Shown here: positions 1 through 7,756 of the stretch, piece by piece | Numbering within the stretch: the stretch's first letter is position 1 | Layout: each line of letters opens with the position of its first letter | Origin: JBBRNH01 sp038230415 | GTDB taxonomy: Bacteria > Bacteroidota > Bacteroidia > Cytophagales > Spirosomataceae | Assembly: GCA_038230415.1 (NCBI GenBank) | Contig: JBBRNH010000007.1 | Location: 1-64,000 of the forward strand | Direction: 5' to 3' | DNA: 64,000 nucleotides | Notes under the pieces: generated by a model | Told to the model about the DNA's origin: nothing | What the model saw: only the letters and a program-made list of their open reading frames with translations | The model's database searches: none | Made by a program: the position numbers and the translations under genes

Positions 1-1
1 C

Positions 2-2647
2 GGAACCGTGCGCGACAACAGCGGAACGGCCCTGCCCAATGCCAGCATCACCATCAGGAAAACCAATCGTGGCACCACTACCGATGCCAACGGCAGCTTT
101 CGGCTGGGGGTTACTACCGGCGACGTGCTGGTGTTTTCATCAATCGGTTATGTCTCGCAGGAGATAACCATTGCCGCACAAACCGATATTAACCTGACCC
201 TGCAAACCGACACACGCCAACTGACGGAGGTGGCCGTGGTTGGAACGCGCTCTACCGTGGCCCGCACCAAAACCGATACGCCCGCCCCGGTTGATGTGAT
301 TGGGGTGCGTGAATTGAGCCAGACCGGGCAGGCCGACCTGACGCAGATGATTAATTTTGTGGCTCCGTCGTTTAATTCGGCCCGGCAAACAATCTCGAAC
401 GGAACCGACTTTATTGACCCCGCTACCCTGCGCGGCCTCGGCCCCGACCAGGTGCTGGTGCTTATCAACGGCAAACGGCAACACAGCACCGCGCTGGTCA
501 ACGTAAACTCAACGGTGGGGCGCGGCTCGGTCGGCACCGACCTGAACGCCATTCCGCAGGGGGCCATCGAGCGGGTGGAGGTGCTGCGCGACGGGGCGGC
601 TGCCCAATACGGCTCCGATGCCATTGCGGGCGTGATAAACGTGGTGCTGAAAAAAAACGCCCGCTCCGGCTCCTGGGTTAGTCAGGCAGGCATCACCCGC
701 GAGGGCGACGGAAAAACCCTGCTCACCAACCTGAATTACGGATTCGGGCTGGGCAAGCGGGGCGGGTTTATCAATCTGACCCTCAACGCCAGCCACCGCG
801 ACCCCACCAACCGCACCGGCTCCTACAACAACACGGTGTATCTGACAGCCCTGCCCGCGACCCGTTTTCCCGAAACCCCGGTTTATGTTCCGCTAACGGC
901 AGCTCAGGTCACGCTGCAACAGCAGGATAACGCCCGCGTGGCCGAACGCGGGTTTGACCGGAGCAATATGATTGTTGGAAACTCGAAATTGACCAACTAC
1001 GCCGGTTTTGCGAATATTGGCCTGCCCATCGGCAAACATTGGGAACTCTATGGCTTTGGCGGATTCAATCAGCGCAATGGCCTGGCTGCCGGTTTTTACC
1101 GGTATCCCAACAACAGCCGAACCAACAACCTGACCCTATATCCTGACGGGTACTTGCCGTTTATCAACACCGACATCCGCGATCAGTCGGTGGTGGTGGG
1201 GGTTCGGCGGGCCGTGCAACAAGGCTGGAACATAGACCTGAGCAACACCTACGGCGGTAACTCGATCCGGTTCAATGTGGCAAACTCGCTCAACGCATCG
1301 CTCGGTAACGCATCGCCCGGCGATTTTTACTGCGGGAAACTGTTTTTTGCCCAGAATACCACCAACCTGACCGTCTCGAAAGGGATTCAGAATCTGGGAT
1401 TCACCAAGTTTTTCAACATGGCTTTCGGGGCTGAGTTGCGCTCGGATAACTATGGCATCGAGCAGGGCGAAGAAAAATCGTGGCAAAACTACAACGCTCC
1501 CAACACCCCGGCGGCTCAGGTAAAAGCATCGGGCGTGCAGGTGTTTGGGGGCTTTCGGCCTACCAACGAAATCAATAAAAGCCGCACGAACCTCGGCATC
1601 TTCGCCGATATAGAAAGCGACCTGACCGAGAAACTGCTCGTTAGCACGGCCCTGCGCTACGAAAATTACAGCGACTTTGGGGGCAATTTATCGGGTAAAG
1701 TTGCCGGGCGGTATAAAATCACCAATGCCCTGGCCGTGCGGGGTGGCATTAACCGGGGCTTTCGTGCGCCGTCGTTGCACCAGCGGTATTACAGCGCGGT
1801 TGCCACCCAGTTTATTACGGTGGCGGGAGTGAATCAGCAACGCGAAGTGACAACGATTCGTAATGATGACCCGATAACCCAAAAATTAGGCATCCCGGCC
1901 CTGAAACCCGAAACGTCGTGGAGTTATAGCCTCGGTATTACGGCCAATATCCGCTCTAAACTGCTGCTGACACTGGACGCTTACCGGATTGCGATTCGGG
2001 ACCGGATTGTGATTTCGGGGCGGTTCAGTAGTACGGTTCCCCAATTGGCCGACCTCTTTAAAAATACCGACGTAAACGAAGCGCAGTTTTTCACCAATGC
2101 CATTGATACCCAAACCGATGGCTTAGACGCGGTTCTGACCTACCGCGAAACCATTGGCCGCAGCCCGCTCACCATCAACGCGGCCCTGAACCTGAACAAA
2201 ACAACCATTGCAGGCGGGGCCGGGGGTGTGCGAACGCCTGCCCAACTGACGGGTTTTGGCGAAACACTGCTTAACCGCGAAGAACGGGGCCGGATTGAGG
2301 TGAACCAACCCCGGAGTAAGTTTATCCTGAGCGGCACCTACCAGCCGGGGCCGTTTACGGTGCGGGCATCCACAACCCGCTTCGGTAACATCTCGACCAT
2401 TGCCCCGCAAGACCCGCTTCAAGACCAGACCTTTGCCGCCAAGTGGGTCACTGATGTATCGCTGGGGTATCGGTTTGGCAAGGTTGCCACGCTCACCGTT
2501 GGGGCCAATAATGTCTTTAATGTGTATCCCGATAAAGTGGCCGACCCCCGCCTGACCAACGACAATACGGTGGTCTACAGCCGGTTTGCCACGCAGTTTG
2601 GCTTCAACGGGGCCTATTATTTCACCAACTTAGCGGTCAATTTCTGA
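2..2647 (+). CDS. TonB-dependent receptor, 5' end outside window
   Basis: Outer-membrane beta-barrel receptor that imports a ligand using TonB energy. The visible protein opens inside a carboxypeptidase-regulatory-like domain (residues about 1-60 counted from the GTG at 8). It continues with a plug domain (about 90-215, with LRGLGPDQVLVLINGKR and RVEVLRDGAAAQYGSDAIAGVINVV) and a long barrel ending in the aromatic residue Phe (LAVNF). Reading stays open to the first base and the text before the GTG (GTV-RDNSG) fits the domain, so the true start and signal peptide lie upstream. The plug is close to the 'catecholate/cobalamin-like' TBDR group rather than a SusC with a SusD partner; no susD follows. 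The next gene, an MFS transporter 12 nt downstream, may carry the same substrate across the inner membrane (inference). Confidence 0.93.
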   Translation, partial: GTVRDNSGTALPNASITIRKTNRGTTTDANGSFRLGVTTGDVLVFSSIGYVSQEITIAAQTDINLTLQTDTRQLTEVAVVGTRSTVARTKTDTPAPVDVIGVRELSQTGQADLTQMINFVAPSFNSARQTISNGTDFIDPATLRGLGPDQVLVLINGKRQHSTALVNVNSTVGRGSVGTDLNAIPQGAIERVEVLRDGAAAQYGSDAIAGVINVVLKKNARSGSWVSQAGITREGDGKTLLTNLNYGFGLGKRGGFINLTLNASHRDPTNRTGSYNNTVYLTALPATRFPETPVYVPLTAAQVTLQQQDNARVAERGFDRSNMIVGNSKLTNYAGFANIGLPIGKHWELYGFGGFNQRNGLAAGFYRYPNNSRTNNLTLYPDGYLPFINTDIRDQSVVVGVRRAVQQGWNIDLSNTYGGNSIRFNVANSLNASLGNASPGDFYCGKLFFAQNTTNLTVSKGIQNLGFTKFFNMAFGAELRSDNYGIEQGEEKSWQNYNAPNTPAAQVKASGVQVFGGFRPTNEINKSRTNLGIFADIESDLTEKLLVSTALRYENYSDFGGNLSGKVAGRYKITNALAVRGGINRGFRAPSLHQRYYSAVATQFITVAGVNQQREVTTIRNDDPITQKLGIPALKPETSWSYSLGITANIRSKLLLTLDAYRIAIRDRIVISGRFSSTVPQLADLFKNTDVNEAQFFTNAIDTQTDGLDAVLTYRETIGRSPLTINAALNLNKTTIAGGAGGVRTPAQLTGFGETLLNREERGRIEVNQPRSKFILSGTYQPGPFTVRASTTRFGNISTIAPQDPLQDQTFAAKWVTDVSLGYRFGKVATLTVGANNVFNVYPDKVADPRLTNDNTVVYSRFATQFGFNGAYYFTNLAVNF

Positions 2648-2659
2648 TCTTTTCCGTAG

Positions 2660-3913
2660 ATGAATTATCGCTCCCGCGTACTGTCGTTTTTATCGCTCCT
2701 GTCTATTATTACCTACATCGACCGAACGGCTATCTCGCTCGTGGCCGCCGATATGAAGCGCGACCTCCACCTCGAAAACGATGCCTGGGGCTGGGTCCTG
2801 AGCGCGTTTGCACTGAGTTATGCCCTGTTTGAGTTGCCAACCGGAGCCTTGGGCGACCGCTTAGGGCCGCGCCGGGTGCTGACGCGGGTGGTGGGCTGGT
2901 GGTCGGTGTTTACAGTCCTGACCGGCACGGCCACCAGTTGGCTCTACCTGGTAGTGGTTCGGTTTTTGTTCGGCGCGGGCGAGGCCGGTGCCTATCCCAA
3001 TGCGTCTATTGTGGTCTCGCGGTGGTTTCCCCGGCAGGAAACGGGCCGGGCGCAGGCGTTTATCTGGGCTGCCGGGCGCATGGGGGGCGTACTGGCTCCC
3101 TGGTTAGTGATTCCGGTGGCAACCCATTACGGCTGGCGGGTGGCTTTTTTTGCGATGGGGCTGCTGGGTGTGGTCTGGGCCGTGTGCTGGTATGGCTGGT
3201 TCCGTGATTTTCCGCACGAAGAACCTGCCGTACCACCCGCCGAACGTACCTACATCGAAGCCAACCGACGCTTCAAAAGCGGCAATCACCACATTCCCTG
3301 GCGGGCCATTTTTCGGAGTGGCAATATGTGGGCAATCCTGCTCATGTTTCACTTTTATATGTACGGAGCCTATTTTTTTACGGGCTGGTTGCCCACTTAC
3401 CTCCGCGAAGGTCGCCATTTCGATCAGGGGCAGATGCAGTGGTTTGCTACGCTGCCGTTTTTTTTGGGAGCCATTGGCTGTTTCACGGGTGGGTTTGCCA
3501 GCGACTGGCTTGCCAAACGCTACGGGCTTAAAATCGGTCGGCGGGCGGTGGGCATCGTGGGCATGGGCCTGTCGAGCATCTGTATTTTTATATCGGCCAG
3601 CACCACCGACAACCAAACGGCTGCCATACTACTGGCAATGGGTATGGGTTTCAAAGACCTCACCCTGCCCGTATCCTTTGCCGTTTGCAATGACATAGGA
3701 CGCGGGCAGGCCGGCACCGTTTCGGGAGCCATGAACACCTTCGGGCAGATGGGAGCCGTGTTTCTGGGCGTGCTGTTTGGGTATATCGTGAAAGCGACCG
3801 GCGACTTTAACCAACCCTTATTTATGATTGCGGGGCTGTTGCTGTGTAGTTGCCTGCTCTGGTTCAGGATTGACCCAACCGAGGAGATACTACTCACAGA
3901 AACAGCCCCCTAG
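2660..3913 (+). CDS. MFS transporter, ACS-like
   Basis: Twelve-helix major facilitator protein of 417 residues, the usual family length. The N-terminal text ITYIDRTAISLVAADM and the loop 2-3 motif GALGDRLGPRRVL match the anion:cation symporter type (hexuronate, glucarate and similar organic anions). It starts 12 nt after the TonB-dependent receptor and is probably co-transcribed with it, giving an outer plus inner membrane uptake route. The substrate cannot be read from sequence. It converges on the sulfite reductase gene with only 31 nt between the stops. Confidence 0.88.
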   Translation: MNYRSRVLSFLSLLSIITYIDRTAISLVAADMKRDLHLENDAWGWVLSAFALSYALFELPTGALGDRLGPRRVLTRVVGWWSVFTVLTGTATSWLYLVVVRFLFGAGEAGAYPNASIVVSRWFPRQETGRAQAFIWAAGRMGGVLAPWLVIPVATHYGWRVAFFAMGLLGVVWAVCWYGWFRDFPHEEPAVPPAERTYIEANRRFKSGNHHIPWRAIFRSGNMWAILLMFHFYMYGAYFFTGWLPTYLREGRHFDQGQMQWFATLPFFLGAIGCFTGGFASDWLAKRYGLKIGRRAVGIVGMGLSSICIFISASTTDNQTAAILLAMGMGFKDLTLPVSFAVCNDIGRGQAGTVSGAMNTFGQMGAVFLGVLFGYIVKATGDFNQPLFMIAGLLLCSCLLWFRIDPTEEILLTETAP

Positions 3914-3944
3914 CCCGTTTAGAGCCGTAAAGCACACTATTAGT

Positions 3945-6080
3945 TTAGCTGTCCTGCGCCTGCACCAACTCCTGCAAGCCTACGCCTTCGTGTTCTACCT
4001 GGGTTTGGCGGTAGGCGTTGATGGCCGTCAGGAATTGTTCAGCTTGCCCGGTGAACTGCCGGGCAAAGGCTTCGGTCGGTTCATTTTTGTTGATGGCAAA
4101 CACAACCGCTTTAAAATCGCCTTCGGCAGTGTGGAAGCCCGGTTGCCCGGCAAACGTCCGGTCAAAATCGGCCACCACACCGTGCTGCGTATTGGTCGTA
4201 ATATCCTGACTCATCAGCGCGGCTTTGGCCCCGGTGATAAACGTGTTGTAGGCATGATACACGGCATCGGCCCAATTGCCACCGTCGAGATTTTCAGAAG
4301 CCCAGTTCAGTTTTTCGGTCGCTTCGTAGAGCGTTGTTGCCACTAAATCGATCAACACCGAGGCACATTCGCCCACGCCGACTTCGGTGCTGTATTGGTC
4401 GGTATGATCCCAGTCAATATAGTCATCGGCTTGCAGGGTTTTCAGGTCGGCGAGGGGTTTCAGGAGGGTATAGAAATAGTTTTTTCCCTGCCGTCCGTAG
4501 TAATCGTTGTAGTATTCTCCCTCGAAGGCGTTGCTTTCGTAGTCAGAAAAAAGCCGCCGGAGGGCATCCGGGCCGCGTTTGGCGGGTACTTTAATCACCT
4601 TGTCGCCAATCTGACCTTCGCCCGCTTTGTTAAATCCGCCACCAAGCAGCACCTGTAACGCGGGCAGCACATACGCGCCGTTTTTGAGCGACGAACCATG
4701 AAAGCCAATGTTGGCTGCCGAGTGTTGACCGCAGCCGTTCATGCAGCCCGAAATCTTGATTTTGATGTCGTCGTTATAGACAAGATCGGCAAATTCGGTT
4801 TTCATCATCGTTTCCAACGCCCGCGTAATGCCGTAGCTGCTCGAAATAGCGAGGTTGCAGGTATCGGTGCCGGGGCAGGTGGTGATGTCGGCGGTGGTAT
4901 CAAAACCGGGTTCGGCTAAGCCGAGGGCGTTCAATGCGTTATACATAGCCGGGAGGTTTTCGGGCCGGATAAACCGGAGCAGATAGCCCTGATTGACGGT
5001 TACGCGAATATCATCGGCGGCATATTTTTTCACGATGTTTGCTAACGCCCGCGCCGTATCCGAGTGCATATCACCGAGCAGAACGCGCAACTGAACGGCG
5101 TAAAAACCCGCTTGCTTTTGGGCGAAGACGTTGGTTTTGAGCCAGGTATTGTAGGGGTCAGTGGCAAGTGGCAAGTGGTTAGTGCTAACCGCTAATGCTT
5201 CTCCATTGCCCACTTGCCACTCATCACTTGCCACTTGCCACTCCTTACTTTTCAACGCCACCCGCTCTTGGTCAACCCGCGCCAGAAACTCATCGAGACC
5301 GATGTCGTTGAGCAGGTATTTCATCCGGGCTTTGTGGCGTTTCTGCCGTTCGCCGTAGCGGTCGAACACCCGGATTACGCCTTCGATAAACGGAATGGCC
5401 TGATCTTCGGGCAGGAACTCGCTGGCGGTTTGGGCCATAAACGGCTGTGCACCAAGACCGCCACCAATCATAACCTTAAAGCCGCGCTTGCCATCCCGGA
5501 TGCGCGGAACCAGCCCCACATCGTGCATAAAGCCATACGCCGAATCACTTTCTGACGACGACAGCGCGATTTTGAACTTCCGGCCCATATCCTGGCAAAT
5601 CGGGTTTCGCAAAAAATACTCGAAAATAGCCTGTGCATACGGCGACACGTCGAACGGCTCGTTGGGGTCAATACCGGCGCGGGCCGAGGCCGTAACGTTT
5701 CTGACGGTGTTGCCACAAGCTTCTTTCAGGGTGATACCCGCGTCTTCAAGGTCGGCCCAGAGTTGGGGCGTATCGGCGAGTTTCACAAAATGAAGTTGAA
5801 TATCCTGCCGGGTGGTGGCGTGGAGGTTTCCGGTGGCATAACGATCCGAAACATCGGCGATGCGGATGAGTTGGTCGGCGGTAACGCGGCCAAAGGGCAG
5901 CTTAATCCGAATCATCTGTACGCCGGGTTGCCGCTGCCCATACACGCCCCGCGCCAGCCGGAACTTACGGAAATGCTCGTCGGTCATGTCGCCCCCGGCG
6001 AAGGCACCGATTTTCTGTTGCAGGTCGAGAATGTCGCGCCGGGCAGGTATTGACACGGTGTCGTTCAGGAAGATATTCAT
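3945..6080 (-). CDS. Sulfite/nitrite reductase haemoprotein with in-frame repeat insertion
   Basis: Sirohaem and 4Fe-4S reductase of 711 residues that makes sulfide from sulfite (or ammonia from nitrite). The first ferredoxin-like half domain lies at about 50-115. The cluster cysteines are visible as TCPGTDTC (Cys402, Cys408) and SGCMNGCGQH (Cys446, Cys450). Residues about 279-308 (KEWQVASDEWQV onward) fall between the two structural repeats and are encoded by a heptamer palindrome at 5161-5241, so this linker is not ancestral. After about residue 580 there is an extra helical C-terminal region (YEATEKLNWASENL onward) that looks HEPN-like; that label is tentative. No cys or sir partner genes are adjacent. 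A terminator-like hairpin lies in its leader (6117-6147). The choice of sulfite over nitrite is by family resemblance only. Confidence 0.88.
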   Translation of the reverse strand: MNIFLNDTVSIPARRDILDLQQKIGAFAGGDMTDEHFRKFRLARGVYGQRQPGVQMIRIKLPFGRVTADQLIRIADVSDRYATGNLHATTRQDIQLHFVKLADTPQLWADLEDAGITLKEACGNTVRNVTASARAGIDPNEPFDVSPYAQAIFEYFLRNPICQDMGRKFKIALSSSESDSAYGFMHDVGLVPRIRDGKRGFKVMIGGGLGAQPFMAQTASEFLPEDQAIPFIEGVIRVFDRYGERQKRHKARMKYLLNDIGLDEFLARVDQERVALKSKEWQVASDEWQVGNGEALAVSTNHLPLATDPYNTWLKTNVFAQKQAGFYAVQLRVLLGDMHSDTARALANIVKKYAADDIRVTVNQGYLLRFIRPENLPAMYNALNALGLAEPGFDTTADITTCPGTDTCNLAISSSYGITRALETMMKTEFADLVYNDDIKIKISGCMNGCGQHSAANIGFHGSSLKNGAYVLPALQVLLGGGFNKAGEGQIGDKVIKVPAKRGPDALRRLFSDYESNAFEGEYYNDYYGRQGKNYFYTLLKPLADLKTLQADDYIDWDHTDQYSTEVGVGECASVLIDLVATTLYEATEKLNWASENLDGGNWADAVYHAYNTFITGAKAALMSQDITTNTQHGVVADFDRTFAGQPGFHTAEGDFKAVVFAINKNEPTEAFARQFTGQAEQFLTAINAYRQTQVEHEGVGLQELVQAQDS
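5161..5241. repeat. Heptamer palindrome inside the sulfite reductase gene
   Basis: The left arm has four tandem heptamers: GTGGCAA, GTGGCAA, GTGGTTA, GTGCTAA (5161-5188). The right arm has the complementary type: TTGCCAC, TCATCAC, TTGCCAC, TTGCCAC (5214-5241). The loop is about 25 nt. The insert keeps the reading frame and adds about 30 residues to the protein, seen as a 7-residue echo (EWQVASD, EWQVGNG). The same unit recurs at 28265-28340, 56317-56394 and 58284-58349. Confidence 0.9.
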
Positions 6081-6116
6081 AGCGTATAAAACCTATCTAC
6101 TTTAAAGACTAATTGT

Positions 6117-6147
6117 AAAAAACAGAAGCCGGAAAACTGACCGGCTT
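6117..6147 (-). terminator. Terminator-like hairpin in the sulfite reductase leader
   Basis: On the minus strand AAGCCGG and CCGGCTT (6141-6147 and 6126-6132) form a 7-bp stem with an 8-nt loop, followed by TCTGTTTTTT. It ends about 37 nt before the sulfite reductase start. The gene upstream on this side (ssrA) is on the other strand, so the hairpin has no obvious upstream transcript to end. It could be an attenuator; no antiterminator or ligand-binding fold was recognised. Confidence 0.45.
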
Positions 6148-6211
6148 GGGATGGGAAATGGATGGTACAAATCTACGGATGAAACCGATTGTGGGTGCCA
6201 GAAAGTTCGGC

Positions 6212-6280
6212 GTAACGTGGCTTTGCAGTCCGCAGTGAGGTCAAATCTCTTAACTACGGACTGCAAGTCCGCGTTGCTAC
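6212..6280. repeat. Imperfect inverted repeat upstream of ssrA
   Basis: The arms GTAACGTGGCTTTGCAGTCC (starting 6212) and the reverse-complementary text around GGACTGCAAGTCCGCGTTGC (to 6280) pair over about 25 nt with a few mismatches and a 2-nt bulge. The element lies between the divergent sulfite reductase and ssrA. It may overlap the ssrA promoter region or be another intergenic palindrome of the kind found across this window. Confidence 0.6.
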
Positions 6281-6342
6281 GAACCAAAACCGGATGGCGA
6301 GGGTTATGAATCTACACGTATCCGTAAGGAATGTTGTTAATT

Positions 6343-6714
6343 GGGGGCGACCGGAATTGACAGCTTGCTGAGGTCGCGGGTAAGCATGCCGGGAGTTGAT
6401 GGTATTTCCCGACCCGAACAAGTCATCAAAACAATAACTGGCGAATATAACTACGCCATGGCTGCCTAACCCGGAGGGTTTAGCAGTCATCGTTCCCCCG
6501 GTCTTGGTACTGCTGACTGGATCAGGGAGCGTCGAACCGCAGTGCTGGCTTCGTTTATGGTATTAACGGCGAAGTAAGACCCAAGTACCTACGGATGACG
6601 AACGGCCTGGTGCGAGCCTGTCTGATTCCCGACAACCAAAATCGCAACTAAGCATGTAGAACGCCTGACGGGTTCCTTGACTGGACCAGGGTTCAAATCC
6701 CTGCGTCTCCACCA
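6343..6714 (+). ncRNA. ssrA: tmRNA (transfer-messenger RNA)
   Basis: Rescues stalled ribosomes and tags the unfinished protein. The 5' end GGGGGCG (6343-6349) pairs with CGTCTCC (6704-6710) as the acceptor stem, and ACCA (6711-6714) follows. The T-arm CAGGGTTCAAATCCCTG is tRNA-like. The tag frame reads GGC GAA TAT AAC TAC GCC ATG GCT GCC TAA (6440-6469), giving GEYNYAMAA, close to the GExNYALAA tags of this phylum but with AMAA at the end. A 12-bp palindrome with a T-run follows. A second, decayed copy of the 3' end lies at 7452-7497. Confidence 0.95.
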
Positions 6715-6728
6715 ATTTTTTAGTAAAA

Positions 6729-6759
6729 CGCGCTGAATCAATGATTCAGCGCGTTTTTT
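6729..6759 (+). terminator. Rho-independent terminator of ssrA
   Basis: CGCGCTGAATCA and TGATTCAGCGCG form a perfect 12-bp inverted repeat around a single base (6729-6753). Six T residues follow. Confidence 0.85.
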
Positions 6760-6786
6760 GTTTTGAAGGTGTTGAGCCAGAATTAG

Positions 6787-6817
6787 TTGTTACAACTTGT
6801 AACAAATAGTATTTTTG
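6787..6817 (+). promoter_or_regulatory. Promoter overlapped by a 9-bp inverted repeat (candidate operator)
   Basis: TTGTTACAA (6787-6795), one base, then TTGTAACAA (6797-6805) is a perfect inverted repeat. TATTTTTG (6810-6817) fits the Bacteroidota -7 box TAnnTTTG, and the first TTG is placed where a -33 element is expected. A repressor bound here would block RNA polymerase. The HTH-like protein encoded at 7034-7447 is the natural candidate (inference). The half-site TTGTTACAA recurs at 7718-7726, upstream of the DUF6090 gene. Confidence 0.6.
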
Positions 6818-6840
6818 TACTGTTTCGTTGTTTCAATTCT

Positions 6841-7023
6841 ATGACTAAAGAAACGAAACTGTACCTCATTAACGTAGCCAAAGCCAGAACTCATCAGATT
6901 GAACACTTGCTTGAAAACTATCAAGACGAAATGTATCAGGAAGACATAGACGCTTATTTGAATGAACTTGCCAAAGCGTATAATCAATTACGAACACTCC
7001 AAAGAGAGTTAGAAACAGACTAA
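6841..7023 (+). CDS. Small acidic helical protein of the ssrA island
   Basis: Sixty residues starting MTKETKLYLINVAKARTHQ. It is charged and probably all-helical, with heptad-like spacing and no membrane segment. The ATG at 6841 was chosen because upstream in-frame codons run into the -7 box at 6810-6817. The stop is followed after 10 nt by the HTH-like gene, so the pair is an operon behind the operator-promoter at 6787-6817. No family was recognised. Its size, order and partner resemble a toxin-antitoxin or a regulator-plus-cofactor pair, but no toxin motif is visible. Confidence 0.6.
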   Translation: MTKETKLYLINVAKARTHQIEHLLENYQDEMYQEDIDAYLNELAKAYNQLRTLQRELETD

Positions 7024-7033
7024 TAAACGAGCG

Positions 7034-7447
7034 ATGAACATGATTACGGAACAACTTACAATAGATGGTTTACTGGCTCAGATTGCCAATATGAAAACGA
7101 CGGAAGACAGTAACACCGTTGCCGAAGCCAAACGGTTATTTTATGAGCAGGCAAGCCCTGCCGAACGCGAACGGGTAACAGCCGCCATCCGGGAGCGTAC
7201 CCGCGCTCTGTTGGCGTTGATTAGCAACGAAAACCGCCAAATCGGGGAAATTTTACAGCAAAATGGTACAGAGTACGATTTGAGCGAGTGGCTTAGTATT
7301 GCCAATTATGCCAAAAAGTATGCTGTTTCTACGCACGTTGTTCAGAACTGGCTCCGGCGTGGCATAATCCCGCCCGATTGCTCAATTGAGTTGCATACAT
7401 TCAATAACATCAGAATGGTGAAAGACCGCCCGTATCGTTCTGCGTGA
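7034..7447 (+). CDS. HTH-like DNA-binding protein of the ssrA island
   Basis: 137 residues. The N-terminal 85 residues are helical and charged. The C-terminal part (about 88-137: LSIANYAKKYAVSTHVVQNWLRRGIIP) has the spacing of a MerR/excisionase-type winged helix-turn-helix, where 'YAKKYAVSTHVVQNWLRRG' would be the recognition unit. It is the second gene of a two-gene operon and ends 4 nt before the decayed ssrA copy. It may repress its own promoter at 6787-6817, or be an excisionase-like directionality factor left from the element. No integrase is present. ATG at 7034 or 7040 are both possible starts. Confidence 0.62.
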   Translation: MNMITEQLTIDGLLAQIANMKTTEDSNTVAEAKRLFYEQASPAERERVTAAIRERTRALLALISNENRQIGEILQQNGTEYDLSEWLSIANYAKKYAVSTHVVQNWLRRGIIPPDCSIELHTFNNIRMVKDRPYRSA

Positions 7448-7451
7448 TAAA

Positions 7452-7497
7452 GCCTGACGGGTTCTCGACTGGAGGATCAGGGTTCAAATCCTGCGTA
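7452..7497 (+). other. Decayed copy of the ssrA 3' end (putative att site)
   Basis: Aligned with 6663-6709 of ssrA, the first 13 bases (GCCTGACGGGTTC) are identical. CAGGGTTCAAAT and CCTGCGT then match, with a few substitutions and small gaps between them. It keeps no acceptor stem or CCA. The 3' end of ssrA is a classic integrase target, so this is best read as the displaced att copy that bounds an inserted element covering 6715-7451. Confidence 0.8.
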
Positions 7498-7756
7498 TTT
7501 TGTATTGTTCAAAAGCGAACAAGGTTTGGCAATACAACTGTATGCCCTGCGCTGTTAAGTGGAAAAAATTGTTATCAACTAATTGACTATCAACAGTATA
7601 TGATTTAATTTTGACTTCATAGCGATTTTCTGTACGTTTGTATTGCCGCGTAAAACCTGCGTGTATTTGTGACGTTGGCGGTAATGCTGAACAGAAACTG
7701 TTTACAAGACAAAAATATTGTTACAAACTAACTAAAATTGATAAAAAATTCAAAAA
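7498..7756. other. AT-rich non-coding stretch before the DUF6090 gene
   Basis: No gene is seen. It holds a short inverted repeat TTGTTC/GAACAA (7505-7510 and 7517-7522), the left 16-nt inverted repeat of the next unit (7672-7687) and a TTGTTACAA half-site (7718-7726). Base composition is more AT-rich than the core genes on both sides. Confidence 0.6.
7672..7687. repeat. Left 16-bp inverted repeat flanking the DUF6090 gene
   Basis: ACGTTGGCGGTAATGC. Its inverted partner at 8488-8503 differs at one position. Together they bracket a single foreign-looking gene. Confidence 0.75.

Noticed and set aside
8..10. GTG at 8 as the real start of the TonB-dependent receptor
   Set aside because: Reading is open to the window edge and the residues before it belong to the carboxypeptidase-regulatory-like domain; no signal peptide follows the GTG.
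148..796. Long antisense frames inside the TonB-dependent receptor and other GC-rich genes
   Set aside because: They follow the third-codon GC bias of the sense gene and lack domain signatures.
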